Below are positions 35,706 to 48,000 of a stretch of DNA of 64,000 nucleotides, piece by piece. The DNA is from Sphagnum magellanicum. Lineage: Eukaryota > Streptophyta > Sphagnopsida > Sphagnales > Sphagnaceae. Location of the stretch: positions 13,206,001-13,270,000 of the forward strand of contig CM038915.1 in the NCBI GenBank assembly GCA_021904315.1, read 5' to 3'. The position numbers and the translations under genes were made by a program. The first letter of the stretch is position 1. Each line of letters opens with the position of its first letter. Under the pieces are notes generated by a model. That model was not told the origin of the DNA and did no database searches. It saw only the letters and a list, made by a program, of their open reading frames with translations.

Positions 35706-38379
35706 CACTAGAGAAATGCAACCACATTTAAAGTGGCCATGATAATTTAGATGGAACATTTAAGGAACATAATTGTGGCAACAATTTTGTGATTGGTCAT
35801 TCACAAGTATCATGCCATGGTAATCATTAATTTGAAAAAATGAAATTAAAACTAGATTGAACACCATCATAAACACATACATGCATAGTTTACATCTTTT
35901 TTAGAAACCAAAAAAATTGACAATGGCAGGGTTAAGAAAAGACACATAGACAGAGATAAGGTCCTACACAATTAAAATTTGAATGTGCACATGAAATAGG
36001 CTTTGGTTTATGTCATTAGAGATGTCTAACGTAACCTAACAATGGTTTTGCTTCTATCATCACATTGAAAAGAAATCTTACAACATATTTTTCACATTCA
36101 AAAATGTCTCTAGAAATTAAAAAAGGGAAATAATGACCTAGGGTTGGAAAGGGACATCTACAAAGAGGCAAAAAGACATAGATAGAAGGAACCTTACATC
36201 ACTAAAACCTAGAACCATCACTAAGTACCTTCCTACCTACATACCTACCTACCCATCTAGGATAAACACCTATCTAGATAGGACCTATTTACCTACCTAG
36301 GCCAAATACCTACTTAGGTCGTTAGGTAGGTAGAAAAGTAGGTAGGTAAGTTAGGGAAGTAGGTAATTAGGTGTAAGTACATGAATATTTATATCTTATT
36401 TTGGGTTAAGTCGGTTTTATTGACTCATCCCATATGCCCATTTTTTTCAATAAAAAAATGTAAGACAAAACATTTTGTTTATATACTTTTCAAGATGAGA
36501 ATGAAAGCCAAAACATATGGGATAAAAATTTTAGTTGTAAATCGTTTGTGACTAAACATTTTTAATTGCAAACTTGTAACTAAAAACTTTTATCCCATAT
36601 GTTTTGGTTTTCATTTTCATTTTGAAAAGTATATAATTAAGTAGGTAAGTGACAACTAACTAGCTAATTAATTAATTAATTTATTAACTGATTTATTAAC
36701 TAATTAACTAGTAAGATTATTAATTATTTAATGAATATAATATAGAAAAATAAATTAACAAACTTTCTAAATAATTAATGAACAATTAAACTAGAAACTA
36801 ACTAATTATTTATAGTAATAATCATCAATATCTTATGATTGTGAATTAATTATATTATTAGTTATTCTTAAATATTACATAATTTATTAGCTAAATAAAC
36901 AGTAATAATATTCAACTTTAAATGTATATTAACTATAATAATCTATCAACCATTTTAATTAACTAATAATTGGATAATATTGAAATAATCAGCTAATTAT
37001 TAATCACTCATAAATTATTATTTTGTAACCAAATAAATTAATATAATAACTGAACTATTTAATATTTAATAATTATTAACTATTAATTATAAATATTGAG
37101 GACTAGTTTTTTATATCTAATAATATAATTAAAACCTAGCCTAGGCTAACTATTTTATTTTTATTATTCATATTATTACATCACTGATTAAAGCTACTTA
37201 TGAACTATTAAAATAATATTTTATATTTTTAATAAATATATTTTTCCTTGAAAAATAATTTCTGCATTTGTATAATAATTTATTAGATTTCCATTTTAGC
37301 TAATACAATAATTACTATAAAATAATAAAATAGTAAAACTGAAAATAAAAATAATATATCAGTAATTGATTATAATCATTGAATAATTAATAATTAATAA
37401 ATATCAATTATAAATTTGAAATATAATAACTTAAAACTATATATTAATATTTCATAATAATTAAAATATTAATCTAATAATACTTCATAATTGATTACCT
37501 ATAATAATAATAATATAATTTGTAGCTAGCTTATGTTAGCTATTTTATTATTATGTCACTTGTTAGAGCTATTATGATTTATTATAATTAATTCTTCTTT
37601 TTTTAATAAATAAAAATTAATTCTTAATAAGTAGAATAGTCATTTGAAAATAATATAATAATGTATTTTTTAAAATAATTAATTCAATAATTATATAATA
37701 ATTTTTCCTATCATTCTATCATCATCATCATCATCATTATGATCATTATGTAATAAGATATTACTATTTAAAAATTTTAATCAAAGATAATATTGAAATT
37801 TAGTTTTTTATCACATGTAATTAATATAAATATATAATATTTATATTGATAAATCTCATTTTTAATCATTTTAAGAAGTATAATAAGATGGTTTGGATAA
37901 ATTTGTAATATGGGCATAATATATTTAGCAAATATCTTACATAAAAATTTAATATATTCAAAATACACTATCTAGTGTAACCATAATATCAAGGCCATTT
38001 ATGTTAATAATAATATTTGAATACACATATAATATGGTTGTTCATATAAATTCAAAATATACATTTATAAATCCTAATACACCCAACTATATTCCTTAGA
38101 ATTCACAAAATACACCTTTGTATACTCATAAGGTTGCAACTAAATTGGTCACATTTGTAACTAATGGGACATAAATTATTCTTTTTGGATGAAAATTAAA
38201 CTAATGTTGTTCACGTGGAAGGATGAACACCAAAATAGTTACAAACTAGTTGCATTATAGTTGCAAATATGACCAACACAAGAAATAGTTGCAAAAATGT
38301 CTAAATGTAGTTGTAAATAACTAACAGTTGCATGTAGTCACAAATAGATTGGTTACATTTTGGCCAATTCCTACTAGTG
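35706..38379 (+). mobile_element. CACTA-like non-autonomous element (element B)
   Basis: Left end CACTAGAGAAATGCAACC at 35,706; right end ...CCTACTAGTG finishing at 38,379. The right subterminal region has repeated AGTTGCAAA/AGTTGCATG units. Its last ~270 bases align with the right end of element A. Inside, a TAGGT block (36,220-36,370), a long hairpin and a very AT-rich tract (36,640-38,050) follow the same order as in A. The block GGGATAA.(A)TTTTTAGTTG lies about 800 bases from the left end here and about 780 in A. No transposase frame is present. The flanking triplets (GAG and CGT) do not match, so the boundaries are provisional. Confidence 0.5.
36480..36635. repeat. Long imperfect hairpin, ~70-bp arms
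   Basis: TATATACTTTTCAAGATGAG...CAAAACATATGGGATAAAA on the left is matched in reverse complement by the right arm ending TTTTGAAAAGTATATA. Only a few mismatches occur over about 70 bases, and the loop is about 16 bases. It lies in element B. Confidence 0.8.
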
Positions 38380-39209
38380 CGTGGGTCTGCACATCCAATC
38401 CAAGCTTTGTAATTGATGCTTTAAGATTTCTAGATCACCATAATGAACACCAAAAGCCTTGCACCAATCCAAATGCATTAACTTGTTACATTTAATTTTA
38501 CCACATTGATTGGATGCACGAATAGATGGGCTGCAAGACACTGTCCATGGTAAGTGTGCCCATAACTTGTAGGAACAAAGTTTTAATAATGGAACTATAA
38601 ACCACAACATGGGCATTTATTTAAAAGAATTTTTTTTTCCTTCATTATAGTTTTAGTAAGGTGTACCACAAAACAATTAAAGAAAAAAGGATGTGAGTGG
38701 GGTGGTAATCCTTTCGAGATTGCATCCTAATGAACTTTCATGTGAATTCCTTGTTGTTCAACAATTATGGTAGCTTTGGACACTAACTAGATTTTGGTGT
38801 CATGTTTGTGAAACTCACCAAGTGCTTGATGGTATTAAGTTTCTTTCAAACCAACCTTTACATTTAAGGCTACTATAACATTAGATTATTCACAACAAAA
38901 CATCTTGGGTTTTGGGATTAGGTTTTGCATTTAGTCAAGAAGGACATATGCAACTAGTCATTCATGAGTTGCTAAACCCATGTCATTTCACCCATCTAGT
39001 CACAAAGGACATTTAGTCGCAAAGCCCAATCATCTTATTGACTACAATTTTTTATTTTGCTTACTATTGAAATTCTATGTCATCAATGGTTTTGGTATGA
39101 CATGTAAAGTGCATGCCATCTCAATTTAGTCATTTCATTTTATAAGTGTTACAACATATGCCTTGATGGATGCATGACTTGTGTCAAAAATCTATAAACA
39201 CATTATGAA
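38380..39209. other. Intergenic, nothing recognised
   Basis: No gene is seen; the 80-codon minus frame at 38,374-38,616 spans the end of element B and has no recognisable domain. Confidence 0.45.
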
Positions 39210-39740
39210 TCATTGTACATGACCAAAAATCAACTTAATTTAGCCTATGTAATTAATGTAACCAAAAGTCAACCTAGCTTAGCTTGTTTAGCCAAAAATC
39301 AACCTACCTAGGCTAATTACTTATGTTAGGCAACCTAGGCTACTTAACTTAGGCTAGGTGGCCTAGATTAAAAACAAATGTCAAACTCCTAACCTAAGAA
39401 GCCTAGACTAGGCTACTTAACCTAAACCAAATGGCCTAGGTATCATAAGTTGCAAGAGTGAAGACTCAAACCCCTCACCTTGATTTTGGGGTTCAAATCC
39501 TCATCCATTGCACTACCACATTTTTTTATATTAATTATATTTAACACAAAGTTATAAAACTCAAAAGTTTTAACCTTGAATTAACCTTGGCCACCTTAGG
39601 TCAACCTAAGTCAACCTAACTATTACCTATCAACCTAGCCTAAACCTAAATCTCCCTAGGTTGATTTAAGATGAACTAGTTTGTCAACTTATACCACTTA
39701 ATAACCTAACCTAGGTTAACTTAAACATTTTTAGGCTAAA
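39210..39740. repeat. CCTAGG/AACCTAAG-type degenerate array
   Basis: Repeats of CTAGGCTA, CAACCTAGG and AACCTAAG, the same simple-sequence family as in elements A and B but mainly on the opposite strand. Probably another fragment of that transposon family. Confidence 0.55.
39447..39516 (-). repeat. tRNA-like fragment related to 7,013-7,083
   Basis: GTTGCAAGAGTGA, CAAACCCCTCAC and CCATTGCAC align with the fragment at 7.0 kb in order and spacing. On the plus strand GGTTCAAATCC (39,490-39,500) is itself a B-box-like sequence, so the fragment is partly palindromic. It is not a working tRNA. Confidence 0.3.
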
Positions 39741-40671
39741 AAAAACCAAGGATAATTATGTTGCATCTAGTTACATAAATTTGAGGTGGTTGCAAATTTG
39801 ATAAAATATCTTGTAATGAAGCTACTTAAGTTGACTTAGCAAAAACCCCAAGCAATTTAGATAAGCCTTTTTAAGTTAACTTATTAGCAGGGTAATTTAT
39901 TCTAAGTATATTTAAACATACTAAATGTAATAAATTTATTATGTTTAGTTAAATAATTTACAAGGTAGCCTATACTACAAAGTAGGTTTTTACTAAATAG
40001 CCTACACACATAGGTTAACTTAATAGGTATGTTAACTTAAACTAACGTGTTAAATAGTTAAAAAGTAAACAAGTTATGTGTCACCTTTTTCAAAACAACT
40101 ATTAATATTGTAGTCATAATTATAATTAATAATGGATTGTTTAGTTCACATAAACATGCATGTGAATTCATGATTTCAAAAACCTCATGGCATAAATTCA
40201 AAACACACAAAAACTTATGGTGTCACAAAAAAATCATGGATTACCATGAAAATTTGTGACACTTTATTACCAAACAGCATGCCATGTTATCATCACATGG
40301 AAGATTGAGTTGTTATTAATCACAAAGGACAACAATATTTTCAACTAGCTAATAAATGAAATTAATTCATGAAATCAATGACATGAATCATGATGTGAAG
40401 TTAGTGTCACAAGTCATGAGGTGTTGTGACTATTAGTGAACCTCATTGCCATGTGGCATGCCATGTCATCATCACACGACCATAAGTTATTATTATTCAC
40501 CAAAAGTTGCAAAAATGAATGGAATTTTGTTATTACCTAATTTTTGATGATTAGAAATACATTAAAAATACATTTTTGAAAATTTGATATTTGTGTAAAA
40601 ACCATTAAATCGTGATATTGACTACAGTTGCAAAACAATAATGCCATGTGGCACGATAATGTCTTTTACAA
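39741..40671. other. Intergenic, no gene
   Basis: AT-rich, with CATGTGGCATGCCATGTCAT-type phrases near 40,270 and 40,450 that recall 5,650-5,750 in element A. No coding signal is seen. Confidence 0.4.
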
Positions 40672-42235
40672 TTATGTAGTCATTAACATGAACTTGTAAT
40701 TATAGTTGTAGTAAAAAAAAAAAAATAGTTGTTTTATTAATCGATTGTAAACCCAAGATATGTTGTTGTGATTGTTTTTCCAAATCCACCAAAAAAATTG
40801 CCAATACATCCTTAGTGGCTTTGAGTTCTTTTTTGACATCAACAACATCTTTGTATTGCTAAAAACCCGCACTTCCACAAACTTTTTGCAAGACCATCAT
40901 TCATAAACTTTCCAAATCGTTTTCAAAAAAATTGGACCTCTACATAATAGGAAAACAAGGTGTGAATGTAAGACCAAAAATTACTTTCAAGCACAATTGC
41001 AAAACCCTATTTTTATTAAACTAATTCATTTCTATGCAAATGTCCATTACAACACACTAATAGAGCACAAGGACATTTGTAAGAAAACTTGCTAAGACCA
41101 AGACAATTAACTTACATTAGAAATTTGATATGATTTAAAAAGTTCATGAAAGTTGATCTAACCTTCATATTGTCATTGCTAGTACAAGAAGCTTTCATGA
41201 CTATGGAGTTGTTCATAACAAGCAAGTTGTGAAGCTCTTGCTTCCTTTTAATAACAATCAATCTCATTTGCTCCATTGATTTTTTCATATTAAAGACACT
41301 AGACTTTTCTCGAGTTACAATCCTCAAAGCAAAGTCAAACTCTTTCTTGCAACTTTGAATCATTGTAGAAAGGTGTTCATTTCCCTTAGATAGGGTTTGC
41401 ATGTGCAATGCAAGTGTAATGCTCTTGAAATTTTGCATATGAAGGAACATGCAAAGTTATTTCAAAATGTCTTCTAAAAGAATTGTGAACACATCCTTCA
41501 TCAATAGATCTTTTGCTGGCACATCCTTCATTACAAGGATTGGAAATCTACCTCATTTTTGGAGATCTTTTGTGCTTATTTGCAAGTGTAGCTAAATTGA
41601 TGATCCAAGATCATAAGGGAGTAGGACCCTTTTGTTATGAATGCGTCACACCTAATCCTTATTAGTGTATTTTGAGAATTTCACCCAATTCACTTTGATA
41701 TTTTTCCTTTTTGCAATAATTCATTTTGCAAAGGCTAAACAAATTGAACTTTTGCCTTAGCCTCTCTAATAAATAACATTATTGAATTCTTTGATTCTTA
41801 TTTCAATCTTTGGAGGATTACCATCTACCTTCCACTTAAAACCATTGTGCCCTTTGTAAAGACCCCATAGTTTGATGCAATATGTTTTTGTGGCATAAGC
41901 ATCAATACTAAACTTCCTTGGATCAAAGCCCTCACCACAAAGCCCCAAGACAATTTTTAAGTGTTCATAAAAGAAAACATGGCTTAAGTCATCTTCGCCA
42001 AAAACAATTTCAAGTTTCATAGAATTGAGGACTCTAGAAATTGCAAGTTTCAAAATTCAATGCTACAAATGAGATAACCAAGAAGATGAAATAGTTGATG
42101 AAAGAATGCTTGCAATTTGAAAATGTCCCTGAAAATTAGTTCTTGGAGATTGGTTACAATGGGATATTGCAACACACTCAAAACAAAACAAAATAGACTC
42201 TGCATTCTGGAACATGATAACTCAAAACAAATCAT
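40672..42235 (-). pseudogene. Cluster of unrecognised minus-strand frames
   Basis: Four short minus-strand frames lie in sequence: 42,235-42,050; 42,053-41,766 (protein-like, with FGEDDLSHVFFYEHLKIVLG); 41,450-41,112 (Lys/Glu/Met-rich, likely coiled coil, EQMRLIVIKRKQELHNLL); and 40,878-40,672. Their same-strand order and protein-like composition suggest one decayed multi-exon or transposon gene. I recognise no domain and see no reliable splice sites, so I leave it as a candidate remnant. Confidence 0.3.
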
Positions 42236-44040
42236 AAATAGTAGTTTGATAATGTGAGTGTAGTTTTTGGAGTTTGCAAAGGAAGGTGAATGGATCTTTA
42301 TCGATAATCACTAGTTACATCCTGCACATGAGTGATGATCACCAATATATAGAATCTTCACCATCCCCTCTTTAATAATTCAACTAGTGGCATAGGTTAA
42401 AAGTAATTCCATGTTATAGGGAAGAAAAAAAAATCCACTTTTTGGTTTTGTCTCCATGTATGGAGTGTAAAGGCTTGGTAAAACCTTAATTGAAAACCCT
42501 AGTAATTTCATTCTTTGGCCTAAATAAAACCACCATTACAATAATGAAATACATTTTAATTTTTAATGCAAAAGGTTTTTAGGTGTTCCCCCAAATCAAT
42601 CACCTTAGTACTAAATGAATTAGAAAACAGTCACATTTTTAAAGAATCCCATTAATACTAGACCCATTTTAACAAAGCTAGTACGTCCAAAATTGTACAC
42701 TCAATCTTGCTTTCACCCATGAATTTTTATTCTCTCTTTCTAATACGTTTGGAAGGCTAAATCCTTCTCTTCTTACGTTTCCAACTTTGATGAAGTTTGA
42801 GAAAGCAACAAAAAATATCTAAAAAGGAGTTGAACCCCTAGCCTAGTTGGCTATTGCCCAAATACAACTTAGATTGACTACATAGTAAACATAGTTAGTA
42901 TGGGCATCATAAACAAGCAATTAAGGAACATGAATAATGGAAAACACATAACTTGATAGAATCTAAACATAAAAAATGAGTAGGTTGAACAAATACTTTC
43001 AGGTGTATTGAAACATAACAACAAATTGATGGTTGGCTCATGACATTGAACACTTACCAATGATTTTGTTGAATTGTTTTCTTTTTCCAAAAGAATTCAA
43101 ACCTTATTTAAATATTCTTTTCTTTCTTTGCCGAACTAATTGCTCATCTTCATATTTTCTCTGTTGATCATTCATAAGATACCTAGCTATTGTTGGTGCC
43201 AACTTCCTATGTATATTTGTCTTGTGGAATTTCATCATGTCCACATATATTATTATACTATATCATAATACATTTTTAGGTTCATTGGTTTAGGTCTACA
43301 TCAAATGAGTTGGTGGGTAGCCTTTCCTGGAGTCACATCACACCCGTAGCTGAAGCAAATGCATGACTCTTGAACTAGTTGTTTTGTTTCGTGAAAGTTA
43401 CATTTGAATCATTGACCTCATAACAAAATGATTAGTCAATGTACTAGCCAACTATAATTGAGTAAATCTCGTTTGGAGCGTGGTCAAACTGAACCATTGA
43501 CTGACCATTGATGGTCATTTTTGGGAAGCCAGGATCCAATCATAAGCATCCATATCATTGATTGAGAAAGCAAAATGATCCTCCCTATTTTTAGCAAGAG
43601 TGAAAAATGGTGAAGAAGCACGCATCAATTTTTTCCTGACTTTGCCACCTGCACAGGACAAAGTTGGCCAAAGGCCTCTTTATCACTTTGTGTATCTGGG
43701 GAGATATCTTGTGGATGTAACTTTATTGTGGCAATGTAACTTTGCTATTTTGTGATATTTACAAATAACAACTTGTGTATTTCCATGTGAAAAGTATTTT
43801 TCCAGCAAACAAATCACTTTCATGAAACAATTTAGAGAAAAAAAACTAGGCGGATTCCTATGGAGCAATGATTTCTACCTGTACAAAGGAATTCTAATGA
43901 AAAAATTCATCCAAGTTCCTCGGATTTTGAAAGAGATAAAAACAATATTACCAATTTCCTATTATAGGTTCCAATAGCCAACAATATAGAAGGACACTTG
44001 AATTTTTTTAATTTAATATCGCATTCATAACCGAATTCAG
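42236..44040. other. Intergenic, no gene
   Basis: No supported gene. A tRNA-like phrase on the minus strand near 42,827-42,880 (GGGGTTCAACTCC after GCCAACTAGGCTA) may be another degenerate B-box fragment. No other structure is seen. Confidence 0.4.
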
Positions 44041-44120
44041 CTAAACATTATGGTGAATGATTGCCACATTGGCAATCATCCACAAGAGGAATTAGCCAAA
44101 TTTGGCTACAGGTCAGAGAG
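44041..44120. repeat. Palindromic module: ATGATTGCCA hairpin plus TAGCCAAATTTGGCTA
   Basis: ATGATTGCCA-CAT-TGGCAATCAT (44,057-44,079) is a perfect 10-bp-arm palindrome. It is followed by TAGCCAAATTTGGCTA (44,093-44,108). Related phrases (GGATSATYGCCA next to an AGCCA...TGGCTA palindrome) occur at 17,247-17,300 and 62,695-62,770. Confidence 0.7.
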
Positions 44121-44479
44121 GGAAGTAGAAAATTTTAAGAGAGATGCTGGGGCAAAGATATTGGGGACGCCCCCAATATATCAAGTTATTATCGTTAAGT
44201 TGTCCTAAGCAGGTGGCTGTTGGTTGACCCTAAACCATCTATCCACATTCATCCTTCCTCTACATTTCATCCATGAGTTCTATCCCAATTTCCGGTTCAA
44301 GGCTCTGCGCTCACGATTTTGCATTCCTGGACTTTGGCCGACCTTTTTCCCACTTTACTTGTCCGAAGGTATCAAGTGATGATCTCATGGCTATATCCCA
44401 TCTAACTTATCTTCAACCCTCACTTGCACAATACATTTCCTCCACACTACTTGCAAGTTTAGGTCACTGCCAATATTAA

Positions 44480-44960
44480 TGTACTAGATAACAAGCCAAA
44501 AAAGGCCGATTGATTCTGTATCACAACTAACAGACCATAGAAGGCGTATTCTTACGTACTGTACTAGAGTACAGGCCACAAAAGGCTGCTGATTGATTCT
44601 GTTTTACATAACAGGCAATAGTTGGTGTATTCTTATGTACTAGAGAACAGGCCACAAAAGACTGATTGATGCTGTATTTCATAACAGGCCATAGTCGAAG
44701 GTTTATTCTTATGTACAAGAGAACGGGCCACAAAATGCTGATTGATTCTGTATTATATAACAGGCCATAGAAGGCGTATTCTTATGTAGTAGAGAAATAA
44801 GCCACAGAAGGCTGATTGATTGTGTCTTAGAGAACGGCCCATAGAATCTATGCGCTAGAGAATCGGGCAAGAGAAGGCTTCTTCTTATGTGCTGGAACAA
44901 GCCACAGAAGGCTGATCGATTCTGTATTAGAGAACTGGCCATACTAGAGGGCTGATTTTG
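44480..44960. repeat. Tandem ~75-85-bp array directly upstream of the GH9 gene
   Basis: Units with GGCTGATTGATTCTGTATTA, AACAGGCCATAGAAGGC, GTATTCTTATGTACTAGAGA and GCCACA(G/A)AAGG recur near 44,507, 44,589, 44,663, 44,739, 44,812 and 44,911. The last unit ends about 90 bases before the GH9 start codon, so the array lies in the promoter or 5' leader. Minus-strand frames in it (44,527-44,972) merely repeat NQSAFCGL and are not genes. Confidence 0.85.
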
Positions 44961-45052
44961 CCAAGACAACACTGCCTCTAGGATCCTAACAATTGATAGG
45001 ATTGTAATTGGAGCTGAGGATATTACAATCGGAAAGTTGTGATCGTGGAGTG

Positions 45053-48000
45053 ATGGGTGTTGGACATCATGTGCGTCTGCAAAGAGTTAGCTATGTTGTT
45101 GCTGCAATTGGTCTTGTGGTCATGGTTGCTGTTGTCATCTTCGTCGACTTGTTGGGCATGAGTGGACGTGCAGTGACGTCCGTGACAACAGTGCAGTATA
45201 ACTACAGCGATGCTCTCATGAGGAGCCTGCTCTACTTCGAGGGCCAAAGGTCTGGCAAGCTTCCTACTACTCAGAGAGTCACCTGGCGTGGAGATTCGGC
45301 TCTCACGGATGGCGAATCTGCAGGAGTATGTTCTTCTGGAGCTTCTACTTGGTTTCTTTTCTCCTCATCACGTATCCTCACTCTATTCTTCTTGACAATC
45401 AGTTCTACAACTAATTTTCATTCTAGATTTTGCATGAGCCAGGTGCAAGATTGATTTTAAGAACACATATCATGCATGATGCATCTAGAAACTTCAAAAA
45501 CTCTGGATCTGTGTAACGAGTTCAAGAAGAGGAATACAATACTTGTTGCATGCATGGAAAATGATGTCGTGTGTTCCTGTGGTGCAAAGTTTCAACGAGT
45601 GAGCTTAATTTTGCATCTTGTTAATTGCAGGTCAATTTAACGGGAGGCTATTATGATGCTGGCGATAATGTCAAGTTCGGATTTCCCATGGCATTTACCA
45701 TAACCATGCTTTCATGGTCAGTTATTGAATACAAGTCGCAGTTGCAATCTACTAACCAGCTCTCGTACGCTCTAAGTGCGATCCAGTGGGGCACTGATTA
45801 CTTCTTGAAAGCGCATGTTGCGCCCAACGTGTTCTTCGGTGAAGTCGGAGATGGAAATTCAGACCATGCCTGCTGGATGAGGCCAGAAGACATGACAACG
45901 CCTCGAGGTGCTTACCAGATTAATGCTAGCCACCCCGGCTCAGATCTTGCTGGTGAAACAGCTGCAGCCCTGGCAGCTGCATCTATGGTCTTCCAAACCA
46001 TCAATGCCAGCTACTCTGCCACACTTCTTACAAATGCACAACAGGTACAATATACTATAAGCAACACAACATTCTTTGAGCTAATCGGGTCTAGACTCTC
46101 TACTATAGAAGGCCTCATCAATATGCAATCATGGATTTCGCATTCATAATTTTGGTTCTATGTCATAAAAGCTTCTAGATAGTTGACATGAACAAACTAG
46201 CGTTGTTCAAATTCCAAGCTTGTTTATGGGACATGCATGATGCTCCTACATGCTGATGAGGGACATGTGTTGATGACCATCTTGGCAGCTTTTCAACTTT
46301 GCAAATACTTATCGAGGAAAGTACTCTGACAGCATCACAGTGGTTGACCCCTTCTATGATTCTTACAGTGGTTATGATGTAAGTACAAATGTGTGCCATG
46401 TTGTTTGATCAGCTTTTAGAAATCACAATTAGTGGGTGATGATTCTCAATCCACCATCTGATCTACCTTTCTTCTGTTGGTAGCCTCACACGCCAACTTG
46501 CACATAGTAATGAATTTGCACCCAAGTTCTCTTGGAATCCGCAAATCATCAATAAGCCGTCTTTTGTATCTCTTCTAGGACGAGTTGCTATGGGCAGCAA
46601 TATGGTTGTGGGATGCAACTGGGAATACGACTTACTTGAATTACTTCATCAACAATGCAGCATCATTGGGAGGAACTGGAACTGCTATGAATCAGTTCAG
46701 TTGGGATAACAAGTACGTCGGAGTTCAACTAAAAGCAACAAAGGTATGGTCTTTTTGTGTGCGTGATCTTGATACTCTCGACTCTTCATGCAATTGCAAA
46801 TTTCTGGAGATCTTCCTAACGTCATGACTCATAATGAGCTACTAGTTGCCCCATGAGTTTAATTTTTAGCGGATTTTAATGCTTAAACTTGGAGAAATAA
46901 GAGGTTGACACAAAATGTTGCTAGCTTCACAGTTGTTGTTCGATGGAACAGCCACGGCCTACACTTCAACTCTGCAGGCCTACCAAGCCAAAGCCGAGTA
47001 CTTCCTTTGTGCTGCTCTACAGAAGAATAACGGCCCAAATATCCCACTCACCCCTGGTGGGTACATAACATATGTCCTTCGTAGTTTTTGTCTAAACTGA
47101 AGTATCGTAACTTCGTGAAGATTTCTGTTGCTTGCATTGGCAAGCTCACTAGGTTCATTCGTGATTCGGTTTGTAGTTTCAGATTTCTAGAATTTGGACA
47201 TAACGTGATGCTCATGATTTTGTTAATCGGTGTTGTTGATGTGTGCAAGGGGGTTTGTTGGCGGTAGCAAACTCGGGCAACATGCAATCTGTAGCTACTG
47301 CCGCCTTTGTTTTGACTGTTGCTTATGATTACTACAACAATGCTGGAAAAACACTCTCTCATTGCACATCTTCTATCCAGAATTCACAATTGTTGGCGGC
47401 TGCCACTTCACAGGTACAGTATTTTTCATTTCTTTTGGAGATGAACTTTTTTCTTGTTGTGTAGAAGTACTCAGTCGTTGATGATCGGCCTTTCCAAATG
47501 TAAAGCACATACAAATAATCTAATGAGGTTAATTTTTTCATGGATGTGTGCTTGAAGGTCAACTACATACTTGGAAAGAATCCTAGAAATATCAGCTACT
47601 TGGTTGGGTTCGGGAGCAGCTTCCCACAGCAGGTGCATCACCGAGGTGCTTCCATTCCATCCATTAAAGTCCACCCACAATTGGTGAGCTGCAGTGGCGG
47701 GTTCACCACATACTACAGCAGTCCGAATCCGAATCCCAATGTGCACAATGGTGCTTTAGTTGCAGGCCCAGATCAGAATGACAATTTCCAAGATATTAGA
47801 AGCAACTATTCAATGACAGAACCATCTACTTACAACACTGCCCCCTTGGTCGGTGTGTTAGCCCGCCTTGCAGCTGCAGCGGGCTCTAACTCTGCTGAAG
47901 GTGCACCCATCATCACCCTCGCTATTTACAATGTTTTAAAGAAGGCTACTTCATTCAAAGTTCAGAGAACCGAACTGTATCAATATGTGTTGCTAAGTCC

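Noticed and set aside
44527-44972. Two minus-strand frames with NQSAFCGL repeats
   Set aside because: Products of the tandem array upstream of the GH9 gene.
45008-45052. GH9 start at 45,008
   Set aside because: That codon is TTG; the first ATG in frame is 45,053, in a good context.
46915-46932. GH9 exon 5 starting with the ATG at 46,915
   Set aside because: The acceptor CACAG|TTG at 46,933 restores the family reading VQLKATKLLFDG, whereas the ATG reading inserts six extra residues.
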